From assembly GCA_024280775.1 (NCBI GenBank), contig JAJRPM010000002.1:124001-188000 (forward strand): a stretch of DNA of 64,000 bases, given 5' to 3'. Each line of letters opens with the position of its first letter. Position 1 is the stretch's first letter. The translations under genes and the position numbers were made by a program. Shown one piece after another: positions 44,024-54,040 of this stretch. Origin of the DNA: Candidatus Zixiibacteriota bacterium. Lineage in GTDB: Bacteria > Zixibacteria > MSB-5A5 > GN15 > JACZUZ01. Below the pieces are notes generated by a model that saw nothing but the letters and a program-made list of their open reading frames with translations, was not told where the DNA came from and did no database searches.

Positions 44024-47000
44024 ATGCAGGATTCTACTACATTTATCAAGGAGACAAGACGTAAGAGTATAGTGTATAGTGCGCTATTTGCTCTTATCCT
44101 TGTTGCAGGATCATACTCTCAAGTTTTTTCTCAAGTGACGGTCGACAGCACTCCGTCTATTCGTTCATTTGGTTTATTCTACAACAGTGGCCCCTATACA
44201 GCGGCTCAAGCCACGACTATGGGCTATCGCTACGACATGGCGGTCTTTGGCGCAGACGCGTATACGACTACCTATTATGCTGATATGATAAATGCGATGC
44301 GGACCAATAATCCGAATTCCGTTATCTTGGTTTATAACAGTACTGACTTGGGTAAGATCAATAATAGTAAGTCGAACGCCTACGAATGGGACTCACTGTT
44401 ATCTTATGCCAATGGGGCATATCCTCATCGAATATTCTATCATTCTCTAGATTCACAGAGACTGGGTATTGGAAACAATCCTGATCTCTTTATCCCGGGA
44501 TTACTTAACGATCCCGATAGTACCAAGAGTGAAATTGGTAGATTCATCGGCTGGGATTTCCGCAGGCACTTGAACTTTGCCGATGATTCAGCGAGAGCCT
44601 GGCAAGCGCGGTTTAATAAGTCGCTTTTGTCACAAGTCGTGGGCGGGAGCTCACGTTATTCGGATGGGATTTGGTGGGATAATTGCGCTGTTTCCCAATC
44701 TCTACAGGCCCAGAATTTGGCCCCGACGAGTGTAGTTGTAGAACTAAGCAGCCGCTCATGGTATTATGATCAATCCTGGCTACCTTCGGTAGAGCGTCCG
44801 AACGATGATACCACTGGAACTCGTATTCGATTTGAACAAGGCCTACTGCCGATGCTCAAGTCCAGTGTAGATACATTCAAGAACTCTCCCAATTGGCATC
44901 CGACTGGTAAGCAAATGTACAATGCGACTAATTGGGCGGAAGTTCGCTTTGATGTTCAGTGGAGTCCGTTCATGTGGCGTCCGCAAATGTATGATCGAGC
45001 GTACACGAAATACGCTTATATGGAGCACACGCCAAACGCACTGAAACCTGCGGCGTTCCTCGGGCCTGGAGCCGCGAATTCAGTCAATAGTATTTCGACT
45101 TACTTCTGGAGCTCAAAGGGGCCTATCGCATATTTTTCACACGACACCCTCGCGACGAATAATGGTGTATGTGTCATTTATCATCCGGGCTTTCCTTATA
45201 CCTCTCAGTATAAACCTTATGGCGTTTCTAACAGGTTGTACTCCGATATGGCTTTGTACTATCTGATACGCACTGATTCCACCTATTGGAAAATCCATGG
45301 CTATAACGCTCAGGCGAATGTAGGTGGTGGTACAGGTATTGCCCCTGGAACAAGCGACAGTGTGATGTGGGTTCCAGCTTACAGCTATGATTTCAGTCCA
45401 GTGTTTCCGATGGATTCAGTTCCATACGCCTACGCAACATCGGTTCCGTGTACTGATTGTGACGCTCGTGCTACTCAACAGAACCTCGGCAAGGATGGTT
45501 TTGGTCAAAACTGGGTTGTCTTCAGAAGAAATCTGCCAAACGGCAACATGGTGTTACATAGGGCGGTTCAACCCGGTGGTTCTGTAACTGGTAATTCTTC
45601 TGTGTCTCCGGCGATTCCGTTGGGGGGGCAGTATCGTAAGCTGAATATTGACGGGTCTCTTGGTCCGGTGGTTACTTCTACGACTTTGAGGAATGGTGAG
45701 GGAGCGGCATTTGTTTTCAACGGTTCTATCAATAACACTGCGCCCACTACGCCATCTCCGACATCCCCGACCGGTGGGGCTACAGTGTCGCCGTCACCGA
45801 CTTTTGTCACTGGCGCATCCACTGATCCTGAGAATAGCTCATTGACTTATACTTTTCAGGTATCGAAATTTCAAAACTTTTCCAGCGTTGCGGTGTCAGG
45901 AGCAGTGACAAGCTCCTCGACCACACAGGTTAGTTGGCAGGTAAGCTCACCATTACAAGGTCAAACTTCCTACTGGTGGCGTGTCAAGGCCGCCGATTTC
46001 ATTGAATCCTCGGCTTGGTCTGCCGCGCAGGCCTTCGTAACAGATGTGGCAACTAACTCGCCGCCATCCGCGCCGGGGATATCTTCGCCACCGAATGCCT
46101 CGAATATCTCGCAAACCTCTGTAACTTTGGTGGTGACGAATTCGAGTGACATTGACGGCAATGCTTCGACCTATGATTTCGAGCTTTATAATAGCGCAGG
46201 AACAACATTGCTTGATTCGCAGAGTGTTGTTGTAGCCGGCGCCGGTACGACTCGTTGGGCCTCGTCATTTACATTGGTTAATGGCACAACTTATTCATGG
46301 CGCGCACGGGCATTTGACGGCGCGGCCTTTTCTCCCTGGTCAACATCGGCGACTTTCACTGTTGCGGTTGGTAGTGGTAATACGCCACCAAGTCTACCGA
46401 TTCCGGTAAGTCCGGCCAACGGGGATACGCTAATTGGGTCGAGCATAACTTTCACCTGGCAGAATAGTTTTGATCCTGACGCTGACGCTGTTGGTTATGA
46501 TGTTTGGCTGATGAGCGATTCCAGTGGCGGTTCTGATATCGATTCTGCGCGTAACGTTCCCGAGGCAGGAACCGGATCGACAACCAGTCGCGCATTCACG
46601 ACTTCATTGGTCAATGGACGTCAGTACTGGTGGGCCTTGCGCGCTAATGATGGTCAGGCGTGGACTTCTCGTTCGACGCCTACTTCATTTCTTTTTGCGG
46701 ATTTTACTCTCGGAACCGGTGACGGTAGCGCCTCACCCTCGGCGCCGCCGAATGGAACAGAGGTCAACTCTTCACGTCCGACTTTAGTGGCGAACAACAT
46801 AAGCGCTTCAGGGCCTAACACATACTACTTTGAGTTGGCTACGGATTCGTCTTTTGTCTCTATCGTAGCGCTTTCGCCCGGTTTACCTGAGGGTGGAGGA
46901 GGTAAGACGGCCTGGACAATAGACACTGCATTGCAAACCGGGACAGTCTATTTCTGGCGAGTGAAAGCCAATGCCGACCCTTTTTCGGTAGTGTCATCGT

Positions 47001-47266
47001 TTACAGTTCAGCCAATTCCGCATGCCTCGCCAGTTCCGTTTCGTCCGGCTGAGCATAGCGTTATTACGTTTCACGATCTTCCTGCCGGCGCGAGTTTGGT
47101 GATAATGACACTCAACGGAGAAACTGTTTGGCGCATTAACAATGTAGTTGGCGGTACGGCGCTTTGGGATGGGTCAAATTCATCCGGCTCTCAAGTATCT
47201 TCCGGAGTCTATCTTTGGTTCATTGAAGGTTCGTCCCTCAAAGGCAAGCTGGTAGTCCAGCGCTGA
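44024..47266 (+). CDS. Large secreted protein: putative glycoside-hydrolase-like domain, Fn3-like repeats, FlgD-like C-terminus
   Basis: 1080 residues from ATG 44024, seven bases after GGAG; upstream starts (43967, 43991) add residues before the signal peptide 'SIVYSALFALILVAGSYSQVFS'. Residues ~40-440 resemble a (beta/alpha)8 fold of putative glycosyl hydrolases ('SDGIWWDNCAVSQ', 'GRFIGWDFRRHLNF'). Residues ~590-990 contain four Fn3-like modules with recurring 'PPSLPxPxSPxxG', 'YWWRVKAAD' and 'TYSWRARAFDGAAFSPWS'. The end 'WDGSNSSGSQVSSGVYLWF' and 'GKLVVQR' is a FlgD-Ig/type-IX-like C-terminal module, suggesting surface delivery. It may trim the polysaccharide made by neighbours; this is inferred. 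Confidence 0.85.
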   Translation: MQDSTTFIKETRRKSIVYSALFALILVAGSYSQVFSQVTVDSTPSIRSFGLFYNSGPYTAAQATTMGYRYDMAVFGADAYTTTYYADMINAMRTNNPNSVILVYNSTDLGKINNSKSNAYEWDSLLSYANGAYPHRIFYHSLDSQRLGIGNNPDLFIPGLLNDPDSTKSEIGRFIGWDFRRHLNFADDSARAWQARFNKSLLSQVVGGSSRYSDGIWWDNCAVSQSLQAQNLAPTSVVVELSSRSWYYDQSWLPSVERPNDDTTGTRIRFEQGLLPMLKSSVDTFKNSPNWHPTGKQMYNATNWAEVRFDVQWSPFMWRPQMYDRAYTKYAYMEHTPNALKPAAFLGPGAANSVNSISTYFWSSKGPIAYFSHDTLATNNGVCVIYHPGFPYTSQYKPYGVSNRLYSDMALYYLIRTDSTYWKIHGYNAQANVGGGTGIAPGTSDSVMWVPAYSYDFSPVFPMDSVPYAYATSVPCTDCDARATQQNLGKDGFGQNWVVFRRNLPNGNMVLHRAVQPGGSVTGNSSVSPAIPLGGQYRKLNIDGSLGPVVTSTTLRNGEGAAFVFNGSINNTAPTTPSPTSPTGGATVSPSPTFVTGASTDPENSSLTYTFQVSKFQNFSSVAVSGAVTSSSTTQVSWQVSSPLQGQTSYWWRVKAADFIESSAWSAAQAFVTDVATNSPPSAPGISSPPNASNISQTSVTLVVTNSSDIDGNASTYDFELYNSAGTTLLDSQSVVVAGAGTTRWASSFTLVNGTTYSWRARAFDGAAFSPWSTSATFTVAVGSGNTPPSLPIPVSPANGDTLIGSSITFTWQNSFDPDADAVGYDVWLMSDSSGGSDIDSARNVPEAGTGSTTSRAFTTSLVNGRQYWWALRANDGQAWTSRSTPTSFLFADFTLGTGDGSASPSAPPNGTEVNSSRPTLVANNISASGPNTYYFELATDSSFVSIVALSPGLPEGGGGKTAWTIDTALQTGTVYFWRVKANADPFSVVSSFTVQPIPHASPVPFRPAEHSVITFHDLPAGASLVIMTLNGETVWRINNVVGGTALWDGSNSSGSQVSSGVYLWFIEGSSLKGKLVVQR

Positions 47267-47297
47267 GACAGGCGTTAACAACGAGACCTTATTCATA

Positions 47298-47330
47298 GCG
47301 TCGGCTTTCCGGAGCCGACGCTTTTTCTTT
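47298..47330 (+). terminator. Intrinsic terminator after the large secreted protein
   Basis: GCGTCGGCT-TTCCGG-AGCCGACGC is a nine-pair perfect stem with a T-rich tail (TTTTTCTTT), 31 bp after the stop. It lies between convergent genes. Confidence 0.93.
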
Positions 47331-47389
47331 GTGTATTATTCGACAGGTAAAGAAGAAGCTATGTAGGATTCGGCAGAGTGAGAAATCGC

Positions 47390-48910
47390 TCAGCTTTGAG
47401 TTGAGCCACGAGATTTGATTAGATCTATCAGGCGGACTTTGTCGTCTGATTCTAGCAGGAGGTAGCCAACACCAGAGGCGGCGAGTAGTATCACTGTGAC
47501 ATGGGTGAAGAAGTACAACCAGCCTGCTGGCGGTATAAGATAGATCATCAGCGCTGCGATTGGCGCGGCGGTTATGCCGCCTAGTATTGCTGATTTGAGG
47601 AATGTGAGATAGATGCGGCTAACGGGTAAACCTACGATGCGTTTGATAACCTGCGGGTAAACCAGTCCATAGAGAATCACCTGCGGGATTCCTGTGCCAT
47701 AGGCCAGTCCTATCATGCCCATCTTGTCTACCAGAATAATCGAGAGGACTATTTTCATGATGCCCTCGGCAATTAGAACATATAGCAGGTTCTTATGCCT
47801 GCTTAGTCCGAACATGATAGAGTTTCCTACGATTTGGGGCATGAAGATGACAGCGGGAATCGCCAGGACAATCATCACATCAGCGGCAGGCGCATATTCA
47901 GGGGCTAGCCACAGCCGCATGAAATCATGCGCGTAGAACAAACAGCCGGTGGCGAAGATTGATGTGACAAATGAGACATATTTCAAGCCTTTCAAATAGA
48001 TATGTGCCAGGGCCTTGGTGTCACCGGTTGATTCAAGATGAGAAATCGCAGGGACTAGAGGCGTGCCTACTGCGTTAATCAGGTTTCGGATGTAGTAGAA
48101 TATTTGACCTGCCGGCGCGTAGATTCCGGCGGCGGCGACTGTGATTAAACCGCCAAGGATGTAGGCGTCGGCGCGAAAGATTACCAGCCACATGATAGTA
48201 ATCAGGAATGAGATTTTGGAATACCCCAGCAAGTCTTTGGCAATCGACCTATCCAGTGACTTTGCTTGCAGTTTCACTTCCGGATGAAGACGCTTGAGTG
48301 TGATAATTGACCATATTTGCCGCAGGAGGCTTATCACGAAAATAGCCCAGACCAAAGCGACCAGTCCGTAGCCGGCCTTGAGTAGTATCACCAGCACAAT
48401 TACACGTACAGTTTCGGCAACCATATTCTGGGCGTTGCTAATGTCGAAGCGATGAAACGCGCCTAAGGTATTGGCGAAGGGCAGTAACAGGAAGAAAACA
48501 ACCATCTCGAAGGTTATCACCTGGAGTGTGTCTTTGGTTTCTTGTAGCAGCGCTGGGTCGGGGATATCTATCAGGCTACCGAGGTTGGCGATGATTATCA
48601 GCGCGAAGACCATGGCGATTGCCGCCAGGCCGAGATAAATGGCGGTCGCGGTGTTGAGAATGCCGTTGACTTTGTCCATGCGTTTTTCGCCTAGAGCTTT
48701 GGAGATAAAGCGCACCAGCGATTGCTTCATGCCGATATCGGCCATCGACAAATAGTCGAGAGTGGCAAACACCACCACCCATGCGCCATAGCGGGCTTCG
48801 CCGAGTATTCCGGTGATGAATGGCGTGAAGAAGAACGTTATACCAACACGCAGGCCGAAACCTGCCCAGGAGCTGAAGATGTTTTTTAATAGTTGACGGC
48901 CTACTAGCAT
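47390..48910 (-). CDS. Oligosaccharide flippase (Wzx/MATE-like, MOP superfamily)
   Basis: 506 residues with about 14 membrane segments, normal for polysaccharide flippases. The N-terminal 'MLVGRQLLKNIFSSWAGFGL' and 'VGITFFFTPFITGILGEARY' are typical first-helix sequences, and 'GIYAPAGQIFYYIRNLINAV' belongs to the central part. It would move lipid-linked sugar units across the inner membrane, working with the O-antigen ligase-like protein at 41-42.6 kb. It stands alone on the minus strand, convergent with the secreted protein gene. Confidence 0.88.
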   Translation of the reverse strand: MLVGRQLLKNIFSSWAGFGLRVGITFFFTPFITGILGEARYGAWVVVFATLDYLSMADIGMKQSLVRFISKALGEKRMDKVNGILNTATAIYLGLAAIAMVFALIIIANLGSLIDIPDPALLQETKDTLQVITFEMVVFFLLLPFANTLGAFHRFDISNAQNMVAETVRVIVLVILLKAGYGLVALVWAIFVISLLRQIWSIITLKRLHPEVKLQAKSLDRSIAKDLLGYSKISFLITIMWLVIFRADAYILGGLITVAAAGIYAPAGQIFYYIRNLINAVGTPLVPAISHLESTGDTKALAHIYLKGLKYVSFVTSIFATGCLFYAHDFMRLWLAPEYAPAADVMIVLAIPAVIFMPQIVGNSIMFGLSRHKNLLYVLIAEGIMKIVLSIILVDKMGMIGLAYGTGIPQVILYGLVYPQVIKRIVGLPVSRIYLTFLKSAILGGITAAPIAALMIYLIPPAGWLYFFTHVTVILLAASGVGYLLLESDDKVRLIDLIKSRGSTQS

Positions 48911-49196
48911 TGGTTTTACTATCGTTTCAGCGATTGATTTTGATTCGCTTTACCAGGTCTTGAGATGTATATTTGTCGTAGCAATTGGTTGGTAATCATG
49001 TCCGACTACTACTGGACTCTATGAAAGTCATTATCGTCAAGTGTTGAATATATCTGTATATATATGCGCCACGTAAGTCAGGGCGCTAGAGACACCGATA
49101 GCATTATAGGCGTCCGGAGATATAACTGGTAGTTTTATTCTTTGGTTTAGGCTACGTGAAACGAGTTTTCTTGTCAGGGAAAGTAAATAGTAAATA

Positions 49197-50459
49197 GTGA
49201 AAGTGTACTCTATGGTGATTTTGAAGCGCTTTGTTGATTTCAAATATGTGAGCCGTCGCGCCGGCAAAGGAATGTTGTTTGTCTCTTTGGCGCTTCTCTT
49301 GGCGACAAACTCTTTCGCTAAGCGGCGGGTGACGCTTGAGGATATCACCTTGCCGCAACCTAAGAAAGGTCAAAGCGAGCGACTTGATGATATTCGAGTT
49401 CGCAAGCGCAATATATCACCGAGAACTTTTTCATCTGCCGAGTTTACTTTTTACATCAACAAGAAAGGGGCTGTTGATTCAATCGGCTGGTCTCACAACA
49501 TAGCAGACTCGTTAGTGTTTCGGCCTTATGAAGATTCGCTATTGGCAACTACTTTTGATCCGGGCAAAATCAGAGGCAAGAAATCGGCATTTGAGCTGGT
49601 GGCTAAGCTATTTGTTTTGGGCAATGAATTCGGGGCGCGTGGCATTGTTGATTTTCCAGTAAACTCAGGTGGCGAACTTTTAGATTATTCGCTGGCGCTG
49701 AAATCGATGGAGCGTCATGCTTATCAGGCGCCAGCGCTGGATAGCTTCCCGTCGTATTTCTATCGCAAACCTGACGCTGAAAATGACAGGGAGTCTATGT
49801 ATGAGTTTGCCATTGTTCGGGTGAGTCTTGACTCAAACGGTGCCCCCGGAGAGCGGGAGGTTTTCTATGCCACTGACAAAGACCTTGGGGAGATGATACA
49901 AACCGCTACAGGTTGGGCTGACTATTCGCCTGCCAGGGTAGAGGGAAGAGCAGTTGCCAGTGAAGGATTCGTATTTGTGCGCTTTTTCCGGGAAATCCCA
50001 TATCCTGTCGGTACGTGGCGCGGAGCGGGTGAAGGCTCAGCAAGCGGGTTGGAGAGCCTTCGAGTAGCCTGGATTCCCGGGATGCAATTCAGGGATGTCG
50101 CTCCGGTACAGAGGGGCAATAAATTATTGCAATTGAGAATGGTTATGGCATTTTCTTTGGGGGTTGAGAAAAACGCTCAACTGCGGGTCGATGGTCGTGG
50201 GCGAGCCACAATAACGAACCTTAGTGGAGTAAATGGCAAAGTCGATCGTGGGTTGGCGAATGATAAGCTAAAACTGATTCCATTTTATCCGGCTTTTAGA
50301 TTAGTAGATGACTCGACAACAGAAGGGCTTGCCCTGAAGCCACTCGATGTTTTGGGTCGTCTGAGACTCTTGCCATTGGACTCGACTACTTATCAAGTGG
50401 AGACTGAGTTTATTGACAGATTCAATACTCTATACCGAAGCGCGCCGTCGGAGCATTGA
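49197..50459 (+). CDS. Hypothetical exported protein with TonB-C-like segments
   Basis: 420 residues from GTG 49197 (ATG 49212 possible). The signal peptide is 'GMLFVSLALLLATNSFA'. Residues ~70-130 ('FTFYINKKGAVDSIGWSHNI', 'LATTFDPGKIRGKKSAFEL') and ~190-250 ('FAIVRVSLDSNGAPGEREVF', 'ATGWADYSPARVEGRAVASE') look like two degenerate TonB C-terminal folds. The last third has no recognisable domain. Probably periplasmic. The neighbouring TonB operon makes an energy-coupling link possible but not shown. Confidence 0.7.
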   Translation: MKVYSMVILKRFVDFKYVSRRAGKGMLFVSLALLLATNSFAKRRVTLEDITLPQPKKGQSERLDDIRVRKRNISPRTFSSAEFTFYINKKGAVDSIGWSHNIADSLVFRPYEDSLLATTFDPGKIRGKKSAFELVAKLFVLGNEFGARGIVDFPVNSGGELLDYSLALKSMERHAYQAPALDSFPSYFYRKPDAENDRESMYEFAIVRVSLDSNGAPGEREVFYATDKDLGEMIQTATGWADYSPARVEGRAVASEGFVFVRFFREIPYPVGTWRGAGEGSASGLESLRVAWIPGMQFRDVAPVQRGNKLLQLRMVMAFSLGVEKNAQLRVDGRGRATITNLSGVNGKVDRGLANDKLKLIPFYPAFRLVDDSTTEGLALKPLDVLGRLRLLPLDSTTYQVETEFIDRFNTLYRSAPSEH

Positions 50460-50889
50460 GAAATCAGGCAAAGTGGGGTTTATTCATTCGCTGTGAATGT
50501 GTTACGCATACCGCTTCGGTATGTGCAACTTGTTGAGTTTCGTAGTCTTGTACGACAGTTGAGCCTTCGCAACGCAGGAGATGCGTCGTGTGTACACCTT
50601 TTCATCTCCTGTTAGGGGCGCTTGAAGGGAATAATTCGACGCGATGCGATCATATCCGATAGAATAGTCCCCCTAAGCCGTTGCGCGGTAGGGCGCTGTA
50701 TTGGTTCACGCACGAGTTGATAGTCTGCTATCTACGTCGATAGTCACCCTGATTGCTTTTGGAACAATTATTGTGGTACCCTGTTGATGGGGAAGGTTGG
50801 AGTTTGTGTTGAAATCCGACTGACCTCCATGATCCTCACCGGTTCAAATTCTTAGATCCAAAGTAATATCTGAAGAATGGATAATATCC
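50460..50889. other. Intergenic region, 430 bp, with structured stretch
   Basis: No protein gene is convincing. Two inverted repeats lie close together: CATACCG-CTT-CGGTATG at 50507-50523, and CAGGAGATG at 50575-50583 with CATCTCCTG at 50603-50611, whose 19-base spacer contains GTGTACAC. This could be a small RNA or leader structure. No T-run follows either. Confidence 0.45.
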
Positions 50890-51108
50890 TTGAGTGATAA
50901 AGGTTTACAAGACATCGAAGACAAGCGACTTCAGGTAAATCATCGCATTGGGGTGTATTCGATTTGGGTCGTCTTGATAGGTGTTGGTATCGCTCTTTCG
51001 TTTTTCGGCGAGGGCATGGAGCCGGGCAAGCGTTGGGGCATTATGGCGCTTGTTATTTTGTATGTTAGTGTACGGTTAGCGTTTATGCGACGGAAATCCA
51101 AAAACTGA
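50890..51108 (+). CDS. Small two-helix membrane protein
   Basis: 72 residues from TTG 50890. A charged N-terminus ('LQDIEDKRLQVNHRIG') precedes two membrane segments, 'VYSIWVVLIGVGIALSFFG' and 'WGIMALVILYVSVRLAFM', with a basic tail (RRKSKN) consistent with the positive-inside rule. No family is recognised. The rare start and lack of a clear ribosome-binding site lower confidence. Confidence 0.5.
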   Translation: MSDKGLQDIEDKRLQVNHRIGVYSIWVVLIGVGIALSFFGEGMEPGKRWGIMALVILYVSVRLAFMRRKSKN

Positions 51109-51356
51109 GGATGGTTTGGAGTCTCAAGCGTGTCAATGGTGTTAGGTTGAGATTTGTTTTTTTTAGAAGCTGTTATGTAATAATCGTTTGCACTGGGAAA
51201 AGAACCTTGACAACCGTAGAATCTCACATATAATTACTTCGCCTAGGGTCTTCGGCTTATTGATGAGTTGTGAGACTTGGGAGCCCGCCGGGTGTATAAT
51301 CATGTGAATGTTATGATTGCGTGGTAGCATAATCAGAAGGCAGAACGAAAGTCAGT

Positions 51357-53810
51357 ATGGGTCTTAGTGATTTGGAATACTTAATTATGAAGAGAATCGC
51401 AGTTATGAATGAAGCGTTGGGTGGCGTTGAGAATAGTAAGTCCGCTGATATGGTAAGTGAGAAGACAATATCTGAGAAGACAATATCATTCGGCTCTCGT
51501 GCGTCGAGTGTTTTAACTGTTGTCGCGCTTACACTAATCTCTCTAGGTGTTTTCTTTACTAGCGCCGTACAGGCAAAATTTGACGAGTCAGCGGTCACTG
51601 ACGCATTGAAGAGTGGCGATACAACCTCAGCGATTGCGTCACTCACTAGCAGTGTCGAGAACGACAAAAAAGACTACAAAGCTCAGTATTGGCTCGGACG
51701 TATAGCGTATGCGCAGGGCAAGTATGTAGACGCCAAGAAATATTTCGCTCGCACCTATGAACTCAAGAAGAAGTTCTATCCGGGTCTCTACTTTTTGGCA
51801 ATGACTCACATGCACTTGGCGGAGTTTGATAAAGCGGCTCCTTTGGTTCGCAAGGGCTTGAAGAAAGCTCGCACGATGCGAATTGAATTCAACGGCGCTC
51901 GGGATTCAATCAAGGTCATGCAAGATAACTACGATCGCACAGGCAACCCGGCGGGTGTTACTGAAACTAGCGGCGCAGACGAACATGCTCCGATTGCGTA
52001 TAAGCAACTTACCGAAGAGGAGCTCAAAGAAAAGATTGCCCAAACTCCTAAGGATCCCATCAACTACTTCAAGCTGGGTAAGATGTATTACGATTCGACT
52101 CGCTACGAGGATGCCAAAGCCCAACTCCAAGCCGCTCTAGCGCAAAAACCGGATCATGACTTGTCGAACTATCTTTTGGGCTTGACGATGTTGAAGCTTG
52201 GCGATATTGATGGAGCCAAGACAGTCTTTAGCCGTCGTATTGAGGCAAACGAGTCATATAAAGCGGAATATAATAACGGCCTGGGAATGGTTCTTCTTGC
52301 CCAAGCCAAGAAAGTTAAGGCTGAGGGTGGACCGAAAGAGGTTATTGATTCGCTGGCCGCGGAGTCGGATGCAAAGTTGCGAATTGCTGTGGCTTACGAT
52401 CCCAATAATCCGAAATTCCATTTGACGCTTGCTGAAGCTAACTTCTTGCGCGGGGTGTATGCCGCCGCCAAGAGCGAGTACGAATTAGCGTTGGAAATGT
52501 CACCAGGGGGCGACATTGAGACGCTTAGGAATTTTGCTGAGGCTTGTTATGTGATGAAGGATTACGCTTGCGCGCTTGAACAATTCGGTAATGTGCTGAA
52601 GACTGATACTTTGAATGCACATGCGTGGCGTCGTGTGGGCTCAATTTATTTTGGCGCCGCATCGGGAGCGACCACAGCTGAAGTGGCAACCGAGAATTAC
52701 AAGAATACTATAGCGGCATATCGAAAGTATATTGAGCTGACAAACAACGCAATAGACAGCTCTACCGCTCAGGTTTACTATGATTTGGCGGAATCACTCG
52801 CCAAGTTGAAAGGCTATCCCGAAGCGGTTGCCAATTACGAGCGTGTTCTGTCTATTCCGGTGGTTCCCGATGAGATTTACCTTGATATAGCTCGTGGCTA
52901 CTCGGTAATGCAGGAATGGGAAAAAGCTATCAAGTATTATGATCTGCATTCGAAATGGGCTCTGGAGCAAGGCGCTGATTATACTCCCTCAATGTCCAGT
53001 GTTGAACTCGATAGACGAATCGGTGAGGCGTATTACGGTCTCAAAGATAATGCGGCGGCGATTCCATACCTACAGCGCTCCTACGCCGCAGACACTTCTC
53101 AGACTCGATTGTTGATTAACATAGCTTTGGGCTACCATAACCAGAAAAAATACCTTCATGCTTTCCCATACTACCAGCGTTTGCTGGCTAGTGACCTCGG
53201 AGAGGATATTTGGAAGTTATATCTAAACGGCGCCTATGCCGCTATGCAATTGGCTAAAGGGGAAGGTAAAGACAAGAATACTAGCGACATAATCGGTGTG
53301 CCGGTGGAGCCGTTGAGTAAGCTATCTTCAAAAGACTATTACAAAATCGGAATAGGGTGGCTTGAGCGAGTTCTGCAATATCAGCCGAATCATGAGCGCG
53401 CAACTTCACTCTTAGCTTCTACATATCTTTGGGAGTTAAATGACTGCAAGAATGGTGTGTTATGGTATACCAAAGTTAACGAATTGAACCCCAATGATTG
53501 TGAGGCTTTACGCTCTTTGGGGTATGCTTATTTCGGTGGAATTTGCACTAAGAATTACAGCAAGGCCATCAATTACTTAGGAAAGGCCCTAACTTGTCTT
53601 GGTGGCTCCCCGTGTAAGGCTAAAGAAATAGCGCTGTGGATAGGTCAGGCCTATCACACTCGCGCAGTTGACCGCTCTGATGCAGGGGAAAAGGAGAAGT
53701 CTCGCGCGGATTTCAAGAAAGCATTCGAATGGTATAACAAAGTCCTTGAATGTGATCCGAATAACAAAGACGCTCTTCAGGGTCGTGAAGACGTCGAATT
53801 TGAATTCTAA
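51357..53810 (+). CDS. Large tetratricopeptide-repeat protein, membrane-anchored
   Basis: 817 residues from ATG 51357; ATG 51387 and 51405 are alternatives. A hydrophobic segment at ~50-75 ('SVLTVVALTLISLGVFFTSA') acts as signal or anchor. The rest is at least twelve TPR-like helical pairs, for example 'AQYWLGRIAYAQGKYVDAKK', 'YFKLGKMYYDSTRYEDAKAQ', 'VYYDLAESLAKLKGYPEAVA' and 'ALRSLGYAYFGGICTKNYSK'. It is probably a periplasmic scaffold. It lies ~230 bp before the ExbB/ExbD/TonB operon; in Bacteroidetes-type bacteria TPR proteins often accompany such systems. Confidence 0.88.
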   Translation: MGLSDLEYLIMKRIAVMNEALGGVENSKSADMVSEKTISEKTISFGSRASSVLTVVALTLISLGVFFTSAVQAKFDESAVTDALKSGDTTSAIASLTSSVENDKKDYKAQYWLGRIAYAQGKYVDAKKYFARTYELKKKFYPGLYFLAMTHMHLAEFDKAAPLVRKGLKKARTMRIEFNGARDSIKVMQDNYDRTGNPAGVTETSGADEHAPIAYKQLTEEELKEKIAQTPKDPINYFKLGKMYYDSTRYEDAKAQLQAALAQKPDHDLSNYLLGLTMLKLGDIDGAKTVFSRRIEANESYKAEYNNGLGMVLLAQAKKVKAEGGPKEVIDSLAAESDAKLRIAVAYDPNNPKFHLTLAEANFLRGVYAAAKSEYELALEMSPGGDIETLRNFAEACYVMKDYACALEQFGNVLKTDTLNAHAWRRVGSIYFGAASGATTAEVATENYKNTIAAYRKYIELTNNAIDSSTAQVYYDLAESLAKLKGYPEAVANYERVLSIPVVPDEIYLDIARGYSVMQEWEKAIKYYDLHSKWALEQGADYTPSMSSVELDRRIGEAYYGLKDNAAAIPYLQRSYAADTSQTRLLINIALGYHNQKKYLHAFPYYQRLLASDLGEDIWKLYLNGAYAAMQLAKGEGKDKNTSDIIGVPVEPLSKLSSKDYYKIGIGWLERVLQYQPNHERATSLLASTYLWELNDCKNGVLWYTKVNELNPNDCEALRSLGYAYFGGICTKNYSKAINYLGKALTCLGGSPCKAKEIALWIGQAYHTRAVDRSDAGEKEKSRADFKKAFEWYNKVLECDPNNKDALQGREDVEFEF

Positions 53811-54040
53811 AGCATGAATTCGTATGCCGTTTCAGCGTGTTCTACAGTTGTATGTGGCAGTAACTTACATCCAGCGCGGGTTTTGCGGGATTCGGACTTG
53901 ACCTTTTCGCTGGGAGTTATACATTAGCGATCGATCAGGCTTTGCGAGCTTGGTCTGGGTTGATGTGGAGGGTGACAACAACACACAACATCGCCCACCT
54001 GATGACCAGATGGAATCAATACAGGGAAACAGAATAAAGC

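Noticed and set aside
50826-50845. tRNA T-arm-like 'GGTTCAAATTC'
   Set aside because: No cloverleaf can be built around it and the flanks do not pair.
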